A stretch of DNA of 64,000 bases from Salticus scenicus. Lineage: Eukaryota > Arthropoda > Arachnida > Araneae > Salticidae. The stretch spans positions 82,456,126 through 82,520,125 of the forward strand of contig OZ005649.1 in assembly GCA_963930645.1 (NCBI GenBank), given 5' to 3'. The translations under genes were made by a program, and so were the position numbers. Under the pieces are notes generated by a model. The model searched no databases. It had not been told where the DNA came from and saw nothing but the letters and a program-made list of their open reading frames with translations. Numbering within the stretch: position 1 is the first letter of the stretch; each line of letters starts with the position of its first letter. This document shows positions 11,084 through 23,341 of this stretch, in pieces.

Positions 11084-12097
11084 TCAACTAATTTCATCCA
11101 CTTCTGATTTGATCGCTACTCTAGATGATTCCGCAGTTTTTGTTGTTTGTGCTGTTCTTGATTCTTCTAAACATTTAAATCTATGCTGATTCAAATCGAA
11201 AATTGAGCTAAAACGTTCTTCACATCTATTGCAAACGAAAGACTTTTCCCCCGTATGTCGATAACGAATATGAACTTTTAAGTTACATTTCCTGTTGAAT
11301 TCTTGATTGCAGAATTTACAAGTATACGTTTTCTTATTTACATGCCAATTCAGGTGATATTGTAAACCGTGTTTAGTGCTAAAACCTTTCTTGCAGATGT
11401 GGCAATCGAATGGCTTCATACCACTGTGCGCAAGAATGTGCTTACTTAAAGCAGCGTCAGAAGAGAACCTTCTTTGGCAAACGTGGCACAAAAACGCTTC
11501 TGAATCGCTGTGCAATCGCTTGTGATTTTTATAACTGACTTTCCAGATGAATTCCTTCTTGCAAATTCGGCAACAGTATGGTTTTCTAGTATTATGACTT
11601 CGATAATGAGTCTCTAAACTTTTCTTCCAGAAGTAACCTTTCTGGCATATGTCGCAGACGAATGGTCGCTCCCCAGTGTGCTTCCTCAGATGGCATTTCA
11701 AGCTGATTTTGCGACAAAATGCTTTGTCACAAAGCTCACATATATATTCTTTTTTACCAGTATGTGAAATCTCGTGAGATTCCATGGAACTCCTGTGTTC
11801 GAAAGATTTGTCGCAAAATTCACAAATGAATCGTTTTTTATCCACATGTCTCCAGCGATGCTTATTAAGTTCACTTTCATCAGAAAATTCCTTCTCACAG
11901 ATGTCACACATGAAAGGTTTCTTCTCGATTTCATTAGATTGGTCATCCGAATTATCGAGACTAGTTGATTTACTTTTTTCCTGAGGCTTTTTCTTTTTCG
12001 TGTGGAAAATGACATTAACCATGGTATCGCCATTATCCACAAAAGAATTTTCTGGGATGTCCCAGTTATCGTCATCAGATGAGAAAATTGACATCAT
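11084..12097 (-). CDS. C2H2 zinc-finger protein, nine fingers, 337 aa
   Basis: Likely a nuclear sequence-specific DNA-binding regulator; its targets cannot be read from sequence. Residues 1-60 form an acidic, serine-rich leader with a lysine-rich stretch (KKKK, about 34-37) that could be a nuclear localisation signal. Nine tandem C2H2 units follow at about 62-309. Several are joined by TGE/K-type linkers (for example HTGERPF and HTGEKSF). The last unit ends QHRFKC, with Cys in place of the second His (C2HC form). The C-terminal tail contains IKSE, which fits the SUMO consensus. The frame is open with no intron and starts MMS; either Met could be used. No associated domain (ZAD, KRAB, SCAN or BTB) was seen. 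No orthologue is claimed, because long finger arrays are hard to assign by eye. Confidence 0.9.
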   Translation of the reverse strand: MMSIFSSDDDNWDIPENSFVDNGDTMVNVIFHTKKKKPQEKSKSTSLDNSDDQSNEIEKKPFMCDICEKEFSDESELNKHRWRHVDKKRFICEFCDKSFEHRSSMESHEISHTGKKEYICELCDKAFCRKISLKCHLRKHTGERPFVCDICQKGYFWKKSLETHYRSHNTRKPYCCRICKKEFIWKVSYKNHKRLHSDSEAFLCHVCQRRFSSDAALSKHILAHSGMKPFDCHICKKGFSTKHGLQYHLNWHVNKKTYTCKFCNQEFNRKCNLKVHIRYRHTGEKSFVCNRCEERFSSIFDLNQHRFKCLEESRTAQTTKTAESSRVAIKSEVDEIS

Positions 12098-12180
12098 ATG
12101 TCGAATTTCAGCAAATCTTGTTTAATTATGGCGGTCACATTTTTATTATGTGACTCAACTGTCCAATCAAAATGCACTGC
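12098..12180 (-). promoter_or_regulatory. Candidate promoter/5' UTR of the zinc-finger gene
   Basis: Immediately upstream of the start on the minus strand are an ATTGG (inverted CCAAT) box in GATTGGACAG, a TGAGTCA AP-1-like site a few bases later, and GACCGCCAT, which resembles a YY1 element. All are short matches, and promoter function is inference. Confidence 0.3.
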
Positions 12181-12258
12181 AGAATACCTAAGAAAAATCA
12201 ACAAAAGTTTATTAGAAAATACAAAAATTCGCAGTCATATATATATATAGAGAGAGAG

Positions 12259-12990
12259 GAGAGGAGGGTATTATGGAATAGTCGAGAAATATGGAATACC
12301 AAGGTTTTGGCTCTGGATTGTGCTGCTATCTCATCAAAATACCATGAATTACTCAAGAAGGATTCCCATGAAGCAATACAGTAAGAAGCAACCGCTTGTT
12401 GTTGTCGTACCATTCTCTATAGAACAAAATATGTTTTGTGATTTTCAAGAGTTTTTGCAGGTACGTTTTCAAACATTTAAACTGACTAGTACACATGAGG
12501 TTTAAACACTAATGTTAAGCATAATGTATGCTCAAAGAATTGTATTTTGCTATACGTTGGTCGTTTTTTAGCTGCAAAATATTTTCTTTAAAAAGTTTAT
12601 TTTCAAAGATGGCATGTCAGGTATTATAGAATACTAGGTATTTCATGGTATCATCTGAAACTGACTTCATGTATTCAACTAAAGAATCAGAAAATAAAGA
12701 TGCCGAATGTATCTTCTGGCACACAAAATTCTCCGAAGATGATTTTTGAAGTCTAATTAGGCTTTCTATGGTTTAAACAACCTATTCCATATTACCCGAC
12801 TATTTCATATTAACCTACATTTGTAACTTTTTTTAAAAGTAAACTTTTTATAACAACAAAATGTTTTTTTTTCTTTTTTTTAAATGACAATTCATTACAC
12901 TATGTACTCATCATGATTGCGGGGATTTTTATTAAAAACAAGTGAAGTTATTTTAAGAAATGTAAATGGTATTCCATAATACCCTCCTCT
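12259..12990. mobile_element. Inverted-repeat element with TATTATGGAATA subrepeats
   Basis: Outer ends are inverted copies of GAGAGGAGGGTATTATGGAA (12259-12278 and 12971-12990), each next to an AT dinucleotide run. Internal variants of TATTATGGAATAGTC occur twice near the left end and again inverted at about 12778-12822. This is typical of a non-autonomous DNA transposon with subterminal repeats. No transposase, and the superfamily is not resolved. Confidence 0.55.
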
Positions 12991-13039
12991 CATATATATA
13001 TATATTTTTTTTTTTTCTATTGAAAATTGAGTAAATACT

Positions 13040-13981
13040 ACAAAGGGTTTGTGTACAGAGACACTCAAAAGTATTAAAAATCATTGCGCTCTATATGAGG
13101 TATTTCTATACACCATATTTTAATAACTTTATATTGCACAAATATTAATGAAATTGATATATGATATTCATATGCACAAAAGAATGCTTTCTATAAAGTA
13201 TAGTATGATAAGCATTAACATTTACAGGGTCGAACAAAAATATTCTGTTACATTAAGGGCTATTAATGGAAATTTGCAGAACTGTATTTTCGGTTACATT
13301 AAGCATTTTTACCACTTTCTAACAATTTTTTGGTTATTAATATGATTTGAATTAGCATATATGTCTGTCCAACAGTTCGTCTGTCCTGCCTCCAGCATCC
13401 GTAAATATTTTCAGAATTTCTAAAATTATAAATGTTATTCAAATTAATTAAAGAATGTTTTTTATTTAAAATTGCATTAATAGGCCCTGTACTGGTTTGT
13501 GTACAGGGACACACAAAAATTACCAATGTGTTGCGTTTTAGAAGAGACATTTTTATAAATCACATTTAAATAACTTTCTACTGCAAAAATTATAAAGAAA
13601 TTGACATTTATTGTTAATAAGCTAAAATAATGCTTTGTATAGAATATGATATGCTTAAGCTTCAAATTTAAAGGGCTACACTAAAATGCTCAAGTACGTT
13701 AAGAGCTGCAATTAAAAATTAAGGACTGCACTCTGGTTTGTGTTAAACATTTTTAACACTTTCCAACAATGTTTAAGAGTGATTATGAATTAAGCTAGTC
13801 TATATATATGTCAAAAGAACTTCGTAGATTATACAATACAACGTGTAGGTACAGTTGAAAAGTGTTAATAATCAATGCGTACTGCATGGTTTTTCGTTCT
13901 TGTTTTTAATTAAAAACGATAAGGAACTTTGAGAATTCATCTAAATATAGAGACTAGCAAAGTGAGCGAAGCTTGCTATAG
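13040..13981 (+). repeat. Dispersed repeat R2 copies ending in a Helitron-like tail
   Basis: 13048-13130 and 13480-13910 match blocks of the repeat at 5690-6190. The segment ends (about 13930-13981) with a degenerate Helitron-like tail, GAGAATTCATCTAAATATAG then AGCTTGCTATAG, directly against the head of the next element. Short open frames are not supported as genes. Confidence 0.5.
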
Positions 13982-15928
13982 TCTATATTAATAAAATCAG
14001 ACTTTTGTCCGTAAATTTGTCTGAATCGAAAAATTTTGCGATATTTTCACGTTTCACACCCCATGAAAGCCGAAAATGACTTCAGAAAATTTTGCCTGTG
14101 TGTGTGTCATCGTGTCTGTATGTCGCTTTTTTTGTCCGGGCATCACTTGAGAACGGCTGGACGGAATTCAACGGCGCTTGGCAGAAATTTAGGTCTTCAC
14201 CCAACTTAAAATTATATCTATCAACTTTTCAGAAATTCCCCCCGTTCCTCCCTGGGAGGTAAAAAACTAAATTACGTTTGTCCGGGTATCACTTGAGAAC
14301 GGCTGGGCGGAATTCAACGGCGCTTGGCAGAAAATTAGGTCTTCACCCAACTTAAAATTATATCTATAGAAATTTTCAAAATTATGATTTGTGTTTAAAC
14401 TGTGGGTAAAAAACGCCTGCGCCATAAATATTTTTTCACTAAAACGCTTCGAATGGAAAAATAAAATATATAAATAAATTTTTAAGTTACAGTCTTTTTT
14501 ATTCGCATGATTCGCACTACAAATTATGAAAAGATTGAAAAGAAGTGTTGCTATACTTTGGTTAATTTTAAAAAATCTAATTGTCGTATCGAAAAACTGT
14601 TTACACCCCAGGATTCAGAAAACTCATCCCTTTCATTTGGTACTGAATTTGTAACCATAGGTCTGATATTTCTAATTTATTTTTCCCTTTTTCCGTTGCC
14701 ACTTAAATTTCATACTTTAGTTATTTTTTAAAAATCTAATTGTCGCATCGAAAAGCTGTTTGCACCCCTGGATTAAGAAAAATCGCCCCTTTCATTTGGT
14801 ATCAAATTTATAAATATAGATATGATATTTCTAATTTATTTTACCCTTTTTCCGTTTTCAACCAGATTCGTCAGAAGGTTTTTATATTTATATATACGCA
14901 TTTATATATATTTTTATTTTCTTGAAATAAAATGCAATATTCTTAATGTTACGTGAATAACAATAAAAATTAGAGAGAAAAATACCTACAAAAGTTGGTG
15001 ATTTTTTTTTAATTAGGAATTTGTGTGGATAAATATTTTCATAGAGATATTTGGCATTAGTTTAATATTTTTATTTAATTAAGCAGTACTTTTCTTTCCT
15101 GCAGTAAAACAAAATTTTATGTTGTTATTATGTATCTTATGAGGTTCTTTTATGTTCTCCCCTTAAATGTAAATGATTATAATTTGGATTTTATTAAGAT
15201 TTTTTATTTTTACTTTGTGAATATCAGAAAAGAGTTTTTATTTTATTGTATTTTATTATTTTATTTTATTTATTTATTTTGTGTATGGAACAGCTTTAGT
15301 ATCGGATCCCTTTGGCAAAATTTGCACCGAAGTAGCTCGGACGTTTCTCGCCGAGATCTTTAATTGCACAATTGAGATAGCCAATTCAGTTCATCGCAAA
15401 AATGGCTTAAAATATTTAGTCACCAAAGGGGTCCCATACTAAAGCTGTGCTTTTTGTATTTACTTATTTATAATATTTTCTATTAAAGACTTCTGTGGTC
15501 ACGAAATTTGGTGCGTAAATTGTTTGTATGCATCCGGCACTTACTGTAACTGGATTTCCCGAAATTCGAAATCCCCCCCCCCACCCTTCTCGGAGTCGGA
15601 GGGCAATAAACATGTGTAAAAACGTGTTTTTCTGTTTGAATTCGCTTTGAATTATTTTAGAATGGCGAATTTTGGTGTGTGGATATTGATTAAGTGTACG
15701 CATTATGTACATGAGTGGGATTTTGCAAAACTTCGAACTCACCCGCTGAGGAAGGGGAAGTAAGAAGTGGGTAAGTTGCGGCCGAAGGCAGTGGGGACCC
15801 AGACTCCTCACTTTGCGAGCGAGAAAACCTCTACCAATCACAGCGAGAACTTAGGTTATTAATAAAGATATGGGATTTTGACAACTTATTTAAGTTTAAT
15901 GTTGAGCGAAGCGGGCAAAGCCTGCTAG
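13982..15928 (+). mobile_element. Helitron-like element, copy C, about 1.95 kb
   Basis: Starts TCTATATTAATAAAATCAGA and ends GCGAAGCGGGCAAAGCCTGC followed by TAG, with the tail hairpin at 15911-15925 and CTAG at 15925-15928. Two internal direct copies of GAGAACGGCTGG...AATTCAACGGCGCTTGG occur at about 14151-14215 and 14293-14350. A block near 14580-14720 is repeated at about 14730-14860. No Rep/helicase is encoded. Its 5' end abuts another element's tail. Confidence 0.5.
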
Positions 15929-16040
15929 TAATATAAATAAATAAATAGGCACATGGTTATAAAACTTGAATTAATATTAAAGAATTACGATGTCATTTTT
16001 TAATTTCTTGAAGACGTTTTAATTGGGTTGGGTTACCAAT
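15929..16040 (+). repeat. Left flank of the hAT complex, including left half of a dispersed SINE-like repeat
   Basis: The last 25 bases (about 16015-16040, TTGGGTTGGGTTACCAA) join in register with the sequence after 36547 (GATTGACTACACTAGGG) to give the dispersed repeat seen whole at 61920-61960. This half therefore appears to be separated from its partner by the insertion at 16041-36539. Confidence 0.5.
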
Positions 16041-17190
16041 AGTGATGTGGGGTGGAAAATTTTCTTTTTTGGAAAATTTTCCAGAAAAGTTTCTACTATG
16101 ATTTTCCGGAAAATTTTCCAACCAAAAAAACAATTTTTTTAGTAAATCTTTTGCATGATATATTTAAGTTTTCTTTTATTAGTCACAGTAATGCTATATA
16201 CAGTGGGAAAAACAAAAGTTTCTGATTAAAGTCATCATTTAGAAAGTTACCAGATATATGTTTTGAGCAACTTGCTTGAGAAAGAGGTTATTTATTATAA
16301 TACAAGAGATCTGTGGTTGCTAATCAGAATTTTTAAAGTCCATTCAATAAGTTTGTAAGAACATAATTTAATTATAAAGCATTTGGCAACATTACAAAAA
16401 AAGAATATATTGATAAATTAATGCACTACTGCTGAGCTGTTTTTCAAAATATTCATTTGATAAATGATGATACGCCGATGTTTCTCAAACTCAGGCAGCA
16501 ATTCTGACTTAGGACACCTTATGGTCTCTGGTTCTGAGAGTGACTCAGAAAGTTAGGACATTGTCATAATCTTCGTTAAATATTCAATAAAAAAAATAAG
16601 AAAAAGAGCAAAACTAAAAAAAAAAAAAAAAAAAAAAAAAATGCTTTAATTACAAAATTGGCATTGTTGAAAAATTTAGAGAAAAATCTTATACAAAAAC
16701 ATAATTATATTTTTTTAAATCACTTTTTAAAACTATTTTTTTTTTTTTTTTTTTTTTTTTGAATGCAAGCAACAGGAAATACAATTAATTGCCTAAATAA
16801 ATAAACAGCAAGATTTTGATTAAAATTTAAGGAAATCAAATAGATAAAATTAATCGCATCATATCTTGTAACAGGAGTTTTAGTTGAAAGAACTCAATAT
16901 TTCTTTATTTGCTTAAAATATCCGAAATTGAATTGTACAATCTCATAGTGGGTGTTACATTTAAAGTTAAATAACAACAACAACAATAAAAATCTCAAAC
17001 TTCCAGATTAATTTTTTTGAATAGAGGATTACATCCATTATCCAATACCACTAACTATTAAAAAATATAATTTTGTGTTCGCAAACTATGCTTAAAAATA
17101 GAACAAATCGAAAAAAGTAAAAATCAAAAGAATTTGGATGAAATGAACCCTTGCATGGTCTGAGCCATACCATACTAATTACCTCTTGTA
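16041..17190. other. Left body of the hAT element, non-coding
   Basis: Begins with four overlapping GGAAAATTTTCC-type palindromes (16050-16125). The rest is AT-rich with A and T runs at about 16617-16640 and 16738-16760. No transposase frame was seen. Confidence 0.5.
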
Positions 17191-17412
17191 CAGTCGGCAG
17201 CAACATTATTGATGCACTAGCAATAATTTCTATTTAAAAGATGTGCACCTAATACTATTTTGTTAAGTATATATTTATCGATTCATGATCTTAGTCTTAT
17301 ACTGTTTATAAAAAAGTAAGTTCATGATAAAAATTAGCGATCAAACTAAAGAAAAAGAAAGAAAGAAAAAGAAAAATATGGATGTGTGCTTCAATAATTT
17401 TGCTGCCGACTG
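17191..17412. mobile_element. Tc1/mariner-type MITE, 222 bp
   Basis: Flanked by TA (17189-17190 and 17413-17414). Ends are inverted: CAGTCGGCAGCAACATTATT at the left and CAGTCGGCAGCAAAATTATT inward from the right. The sequence is related to the 213-bp twins at 32628-33055, sharing CAGTCGG, a CACTAGCAA block and an ACTATTTTGTTAA-like block. Non-coding. Confidence 0.8.
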
Positions 17413-17482
17413 TATGATTTCTCTGCCACTAGCAGCCAAACCCCATATTATTCTAAACAGAAATTCGTTATGATAATTACCT

Positions 17483-17517
<35 letters not shown>

Positions 17518-17532
17518 GTATATATATATAAA

Positions 17533-19200
17533 CTAGCAGACCCGGCCACGCGTTGCTGTGACTAAGTTATACGTTGAATTATACGGCTGTAAACTATTTA
17601 GTACAGTTAAATTATTATTTACGAACAAAGACGAAAACGTTGTAGCCGATGTAAAAACCCACAGGGTTCAGATTTGAAACTTAGGTCAAAATTTGGAAGC
17701 GATTGATAAAAATTTTCGCAGTGTTGATATTAAGCACAAATTAATTTTATTGTAGGGTCCTATAAATTTTAATGGAGAAGTGATATATATTATTTCTAAT
17801 GCTACTTTGGATAAAATTGCTAAAATGACTAATATATAAATTAAATTCTATAAAAATTCTATTAAAATAAAAGTATAAAAGAAACAGACGATTTTAAAAT
17901 CAATTTTTATGGAGGAGTGAAATATAATATATGCTATAATGGATAATTTTACTATTAAATGACCTCATCATTTTAAATATTTTAAAGAGGGCAACAGCTG
18001 TAGTTATAAAAGGGAAAACAATAAGGCTAAACCAGAAAAATAAGTAAATTTGATAAATATTTTAAAACTTTAAAATTGGAAATCTTATGAAATATTGGAC
18101 ATTTAAAGTAAATACATGTATCATTTTAAATACAAAAAGATTTTGGAAAAGTTTAGTGTATTTTAACGAAGTGATGAGAAGTTTTTGAGTATGTTAAAAT
18201 TTTAATAGTAAATTCAAGTCAATAAAGATGGGAAACATTGAGGATTAAGATAAGAATAATTATAAGATTAAAAAAAAAAAAAAAACTTTTTATATACCAT
18301 GCTTTTAAATTTTAATATACTAATAATATACAAATTAAAAGGAAAATGATAAATATTCTATCATAGTTTGAAGTCAAATTTGTTTTCAAATGTCTAAATA
18401 AAATATCTGATGTAAGATACTAATATTTTGCAGCGGAATAGATTTCATTTCTGTCATCCTTGGCGAAAAAAAAAGAATATCGCCAAATTATCTGGCGAAA
18501 ATATTTAATTCCTTTCAAAAATCATGGTTATTTTAACAACTTATATTAAAAGAGTAATGAATAATATGAAACAATATTTCGTACAATACATATTACATGT
18601 CATACATACGTACAATGAATAATACATATTACATTTCGTACAATGCATACATCTGGCATGTATATTTTCGTGTTACGCTTTTGATCGCCATATAATAATA
18701 ATAATAATAAAAAAAGCCAAGGGCGACAGAGTTTAAAAATTTAAAATTAAAATTTTGTCAATTTGACAGCAAAATAATTCAATCTAACACCCGCGATAAC
18801 TAATACATATCTATACCCAAATATAAGGATTAAAATCGGGAAATAAATTTCCTCGATTTTTAATAATTTCTTACAAAAAATCCAGTGGGCAATTAACATA
18901 GGAAATCTTTTTCTTGGCTGCACAGACGGTCAGTGAGTCACACTTCGCTTGCGTATAGAACTCATAGATATAGTATAGCATATATAGAATAGAGTGATCA
19001 TTGGGGAGAAAAAAGTTATTCCTTTTCATTTGGGAAAAGACGACGTTTTTACCAAAATATGGCCGTCTTTCCCCGAGTGAATACACACGGGAATACATAC
19101 TAATATTTTAGCAAATAAAATTTATGAATAATTTATTTGCTAAAGGGGAATGGAAGACTCCAGATACAGTTTCAAATTCATATTTCTTTCTTTCTTTTCT

Positions 19201-19232
<32 letters not shown>

Positions 19233-19502
19233 TTCAATACCTCTTAATGGCTGTTTCCAAAGCTTTTATTTTTTATCTTTTTTCGGCATCAAAAATCTTT
19301 CTACGATAACATGGGGATGAGAGATCTATATATATTACTATATCTATGATAGAACTACATTAGCACTTTATCAATGTGTATAAAATCTTTAAATTGATTA
19401 TGACGTCAATTTTCGTGAGATGCATAATTTAACTTTTTATAATTTTTTAACGTTCACGTTTGATTAAATGTATTTATTTTTATGTCGAAAGAAAATGAAC
19501 TC

Positions 19503-19534
<32 letters not shown>

Positions 19535-19773
19535 GGCAACAATTAAATTAATGGAACTCACAGATATTTTGGAGCAACTTTAATAAAGGTCTATAATTAA
19601 CAAATAATTGCAATAAAACAATATTGTGACAATAAATTGAGATAAAAACTATCCTATCTCTCAAGTTGGATCAAACTGCACACAGTGTGCAAAATTTCAT
19701 CAAAATCAGTTCCTTAGTTTAGGAGTTTACCCCGGACAAACATCGTGACACGTAATTTATATATATATACAGA
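17533..19773 (-). mobile_element. Helitron-like element, left arm of the inverted pair
   Basis: On the minus strand it starts near 19773 with TCTGTATATATATATAAATT and then ACGTGTCACGATGTTTGTCC. It ends with GCAACGCGTGGCCGGGTCTG and CTAG at 17533. Internally it shares TTGTTGCCAAAA and GCATCTCACGAAAATTGACG-like blocks with copies A and B. A 75-codon frame at 18871-19098 (minus) is kept in the other arm with only two residue changes; it has no recognised domain and may be chance. Confidence 0.6.
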
Positions 19774-20267
19774 TTAAATTATAAAGTTTTGATCAATGAA
19801 GCACAAATAAGTAAAAAACAGGATTAATTTCACTGTATTATCTTCATTATAATATGAATTCAATTTACACTTCAGTCTAAGTAACACGTGGCCGGCTATG
19901 CTAACACCAAAAATTTAAAAAGTGGAAATAATTGAATTATACGAAATTTATTAATAGGTTAAAAAGTTGAAGATTCTTTGTGTAGATGGCAGCACCAAAT
20001 ATATTTCAGCTTTCATTTCAACCCAGTCGAAAGGTATCGACATCTGTTAGAATCATTTGGAGTTAACAGATAATTGTGACTGTCAAATAATAACAGACAA
20101 ATAATTAGCAATAAATTAAAATTGCGACTATAATTTGAGATTTAAACTATCCTATCTCTCAAGTTGGATCGAACTGCACATGGTGTGCGAATTTTATTAT
20201 AATCGGTTAAGTGGTTTAGGAGTCCATTGAGGACAAACATTGTGACACGAGATTTATATATATTAAG
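19774..20267. repeat. Spacer of the inverted pair, with a decayed third copy
   Basis: About 20100-20265 resembles the inner end of the left arm (TATCCTATCTCTCAAGTTGG, then GGACAAACATTGTGACACG) in the same orientation but more diverged. A TAACACGTGGCCGGCTATGC block near 19882 resembles the Helitron-like tail. So the spacer appears to be an older, internally deleted relative. No coding. Confidence 0.5.
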
Positions 20268-20810
20268 ATTACGTGTCACGATGTTTGTCCGGGGTAAACT
20301 CCTAAACTAAGGAACCGATTTTAATGAAATTTTGCACACTGTGTGCAGTTTGGTCCAACTTGAGAGATAGGATAGTTTTAATCTCAATTTATTGTCACAA
20401 TATTGTTTTATTGCAATTATTTGTTAATTATAGACCTTTATTAAAGTTGCTTCAAAATATCTGTGAGTTCCATTAATTTAATTGTTGCCAAAATAAATAA
20501 ATAAATAAATAAAAATAAAAATAAAAATACGAGTTCATTTTCTTTCGACATAAAAATAAATACATTTAATCAAACGTGAACGTTAAAAAATTGTAAAAAG
20601 TTAAATTATGCATCTCACGAAAATTGACGTCATAATCAATTTAAAGATTTTATACACATTGATAAAGTGCTAATGTAGTTCTATCATAGATATAGTAATA
20701 TATATAGATCTCTCATCCTCATGTTATCGTACAAAGATTTTTGATTCCGAAAAAAAAAAAGAAAAAAATAAATAAATAAAAGCTTTGGAAACAGCCATTG
20801 AGTGGTATTG

Positions 20811-20841
<31 letters not shown>

Positions 20842-22481
20842 AAGAAATATGAATTTGAAACTGTATCTGAAGTCTTCCATTCCCCTTTAGCAAATAAATT
20901 ATTCATAAATTTTATTTGCTAAAATATTAGTATGTATTCCCGTGTGTATTCACTCGGGGAAAGACGGCCATATTTTGGTAAAAACGTCGTCTTTTCCCAA
21001 ATGAAAAAGAATAACTTTTTTCTCCCCAATGATCACTCTATTCTATATATGCTATACTATATCTATGAGTTCTATACGCAAGCGAAGTGTGACTCACTGA
21101 CTGTCTGTGCAGCCAAGAAAAAGATTTCCTATGTTAATCGCCCACTGGATTTTTTGTAAGAAATTATTAAAAATCGAGGAAATTTATTTCCCGATTTTAA
21201 TCCTTATGTTTGGGTATAGATATGTATTAGTTATCGCGGGTGTTATTTTGCTGTCAAGTTGACAAAATTTTAATTTTAAATTTCAAAACTCTGTCGCCCT
21301 TAGCGTTTTTTTTCTTTTTATTATTATTATTTGGCGATCAAAAGCGTAACACGAAAATATGCATGCCAGATGTATGCATTGCACAAAATGTAATATGTAT
21401 TATTCATTGTACGTATGTATGACATGTAATATGTATTGTACGAAATATTGTTTCATATTATTCATTACTCTTTTAATATAAGTTGTTAAAATAACCATGA
21501 TTTTTGAAAGGAATTAAATATTTTCGCCAGATAATTTGGCGATATTCTTTTCTTTTTTCGCCAAGGATGACAGAAATGAAATCTATTCCGCTGCAAAATA
21601 TTAGTATCTTACATAAGATATTTTATTTAGACATTTGAAAACAAATTTGACTTCAAACTATGATAGAATATTTATCATTTTCCTTTTAATTAGTATATTA
21701 TTAGTATATTAAAATTTAAAAGCATGGTATATAAAAAGTTTTTTTTTTTTTTTTTTATCTTATAATTATTCTTATCTTAATCCTCAATGTTTCCCATCTT
21801 TATTAACTTGAATTTACTATTAAAATTTTAACATACTCAAAAACTTCTCATCACTTCGTTAAAATACACTAAACTTTTCCAAAATCTTTTTCTATTTAAA
21901 ATGATACATGTATTTACTTTAAATGTCCAATATTTCATAAGATTTCCAATTTTAAAGTTTTAAAATATTTATCAAATTTACTTATTTTTCTGGTTTAGCC
22001 TTATTGTTTTCCTTTTTATAACTACAGCTGTTGCCCTCTTTAAAATATTTAAAATGATGAGGTCATTTTATAGTAAAATTATCCATTATAGCATATATTA
22101 TATTTCACTCCTCCATAAAAATTGATTTTAAAATCGTCTGTTTCTTTTATACTTTTATTTTAATAGAATTTAATTTATATATTAGTCATTTTAGCAATTT
22201 TATCCAAAGTAGCATTAGAAATAATATATATCACTTCTCCATTAAAATTTATAGGACCCTACAATAAAATTAATTTGTGCTTAATATCAACACTACGAAA
22301 ATTTTTATCAATCGCTTCCAAATTTTGACCTCAGTTTCAAATCTCAACCCTGTGGGTTTTTACATCGGCTACAACGTTTTCGTCTTTGTTCGCAAATAAT
22401 AATTTGACTGCACTAAATAGTTTACAGCCGTATAATTCAACGTATAACTTAGTCACAGCAACGCGTGGCCGGGTCTGCTAG
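20268..22481 (+). mobile_element. Helitron-like element, right arm of the inverted pair
   Basis: Starts ATTACGTGTCACGATGTTTG and ends GCGTGGCCGGGTCTGCTAG (CTAG at 22478-22481). It is the near-complete reverse complement of 17533-19760. The 75-codon frame at 20932-21159 matches the left-arm frame except for two residues. No Rep/helicase is seen, so movement would need an autonomous partner. Confidence 0.6.
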
Positions 22482-22706
22482 TATATATATAGATAATTCT
22501 GTTTACTTTCAGAAAATTAGCAATTGTTAAATTTGTTCTTGTTTTTCAAAAACAGCTTTTTTTTTATGTTTTATTTTGAAATTATAAAGTGCAAAAAAAA
22601 AAAAAAAAAAACTTTGATCATTTTTTTTTTCCACTTTGTAACTTCAGTATGAAGTATCTATATATTAATAGGCAAGCATAAAATTTGTAGTCCCTTTTTA
22701 ACATAT
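22482..22706. other. Short segment between the inverted pair and the gypsy element
   Basis: AT-rich DNA with T and A runs. It is probably residual hAT body; nothing else supportable. Confidence 0.4.
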
Positions 22707-23327
22707 TGTTGCGTACTTGGGGGTCCGGGAGTTGTCTGAGAATGAAAGGCCAAACGTACAAAAATTCAGTAATTTATTCACAGAAAGTTCCAGAAAAATA
22801 CAGGTCAATAAACCAATTATCAGCTTCAATTCAAGCAGTAACCACAGCTTAAACAACAGCTGTCAATAGCAAATCCACAGTACAAACTGTATACCAATAA
22901 CACTTGAAGCAAGTCTCTCTCAAAGAGGCTTAAGAGCAATGCAAGCACTAGCGGAGCTGGCTGAGATCTCAACTGAACTGACTGCCCTTGGCGAGGAAGC
23001 GCTCCTTATATGCTGTTCCATGGAGCCCAGATTTTTCGAGAAAACTCTAGAAAGTGGTCAACCAATCAACTTACAGCTTCCATATTTGGTATATCCCATA
23101 TAAGGATTTTCTCGCCAAGGTCGCCAAAAAAATCGCCAAGGTGGGAAAAAGTCGCCAAATCCATTACGTGCATTACTGGGGCTTTTTAATGCGTTTTTTA
23201 GGGAAAATAAGGCTATTTCAACGCTAAAACGACTAGGAATGCACAAAATTAGCACTTTATCAACTTACTAAGCCTCTTTTAAAGAATTTATACAAAAATA
23301 AACACAATTATTTACAATTTCGTAACA
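22707..23327 (-). repeat. 3' LTR of the gypsy element, 621 bp
   Basis: Ends are TGTTACG/CGCAACA on the minus strand. By eye it differs from the 5' LTR by a 12-bp deletion near 23160 (the 5' LTR carries TTTGGCGCCAAA) and about two substitutions. Confidence 0.95.
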
Positions 23328-23341
23328 CTGCCCCCCTCCCA
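23328..23341 (-). promoter_or_regulatory. Polypurine tract
   Basis: On the minus strand GGGAGGGGGGCAG lies directly against the 3' LTR start. This is the usual primer for plus-strand DNA synthesis in LTR elements. Confidence 0.8.

Larger units (their letters stand above)
17533..22481. repeat. Large inverted duplication, about 2.2-kb arms and 0.5-kb spacer
   Basis: 17533-19760 and 20268-22481 are reverse complements at high identity, including simple-sequence tracts and a shared 75-codon open frame. Outer ends are mirror copies of CTAGCAGACCCGGCCACGCG. The structure could form a cruciform or a long hairpin RNA. It reads as two non-autonomous Helitron-like elements with their 5' ends facing each other, since the inner ends resemble Helitron heads and the outer ends finish in CTAG. 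Confidence 0.85.

Noticed and set aside
15464..15841. 125-codon minus-strand frame
   Set aside because: Lies within the Helitron-like copy C, no domain, includes a C-run translation.
17480..17530. CRISPR-like or satellite array
   Set aside because: Only an AT dinucleotide microsatellite; no CRISPR-type repeat-spacer structure exists anywhere in the window.
23240..23270. Shared TTGATAAAGTGCTAAT between the gypsy LTR and Helitron-like elements
   Set aside because: A 16-base AT-rich match can occur by chance in this window; no further similarity on either side.
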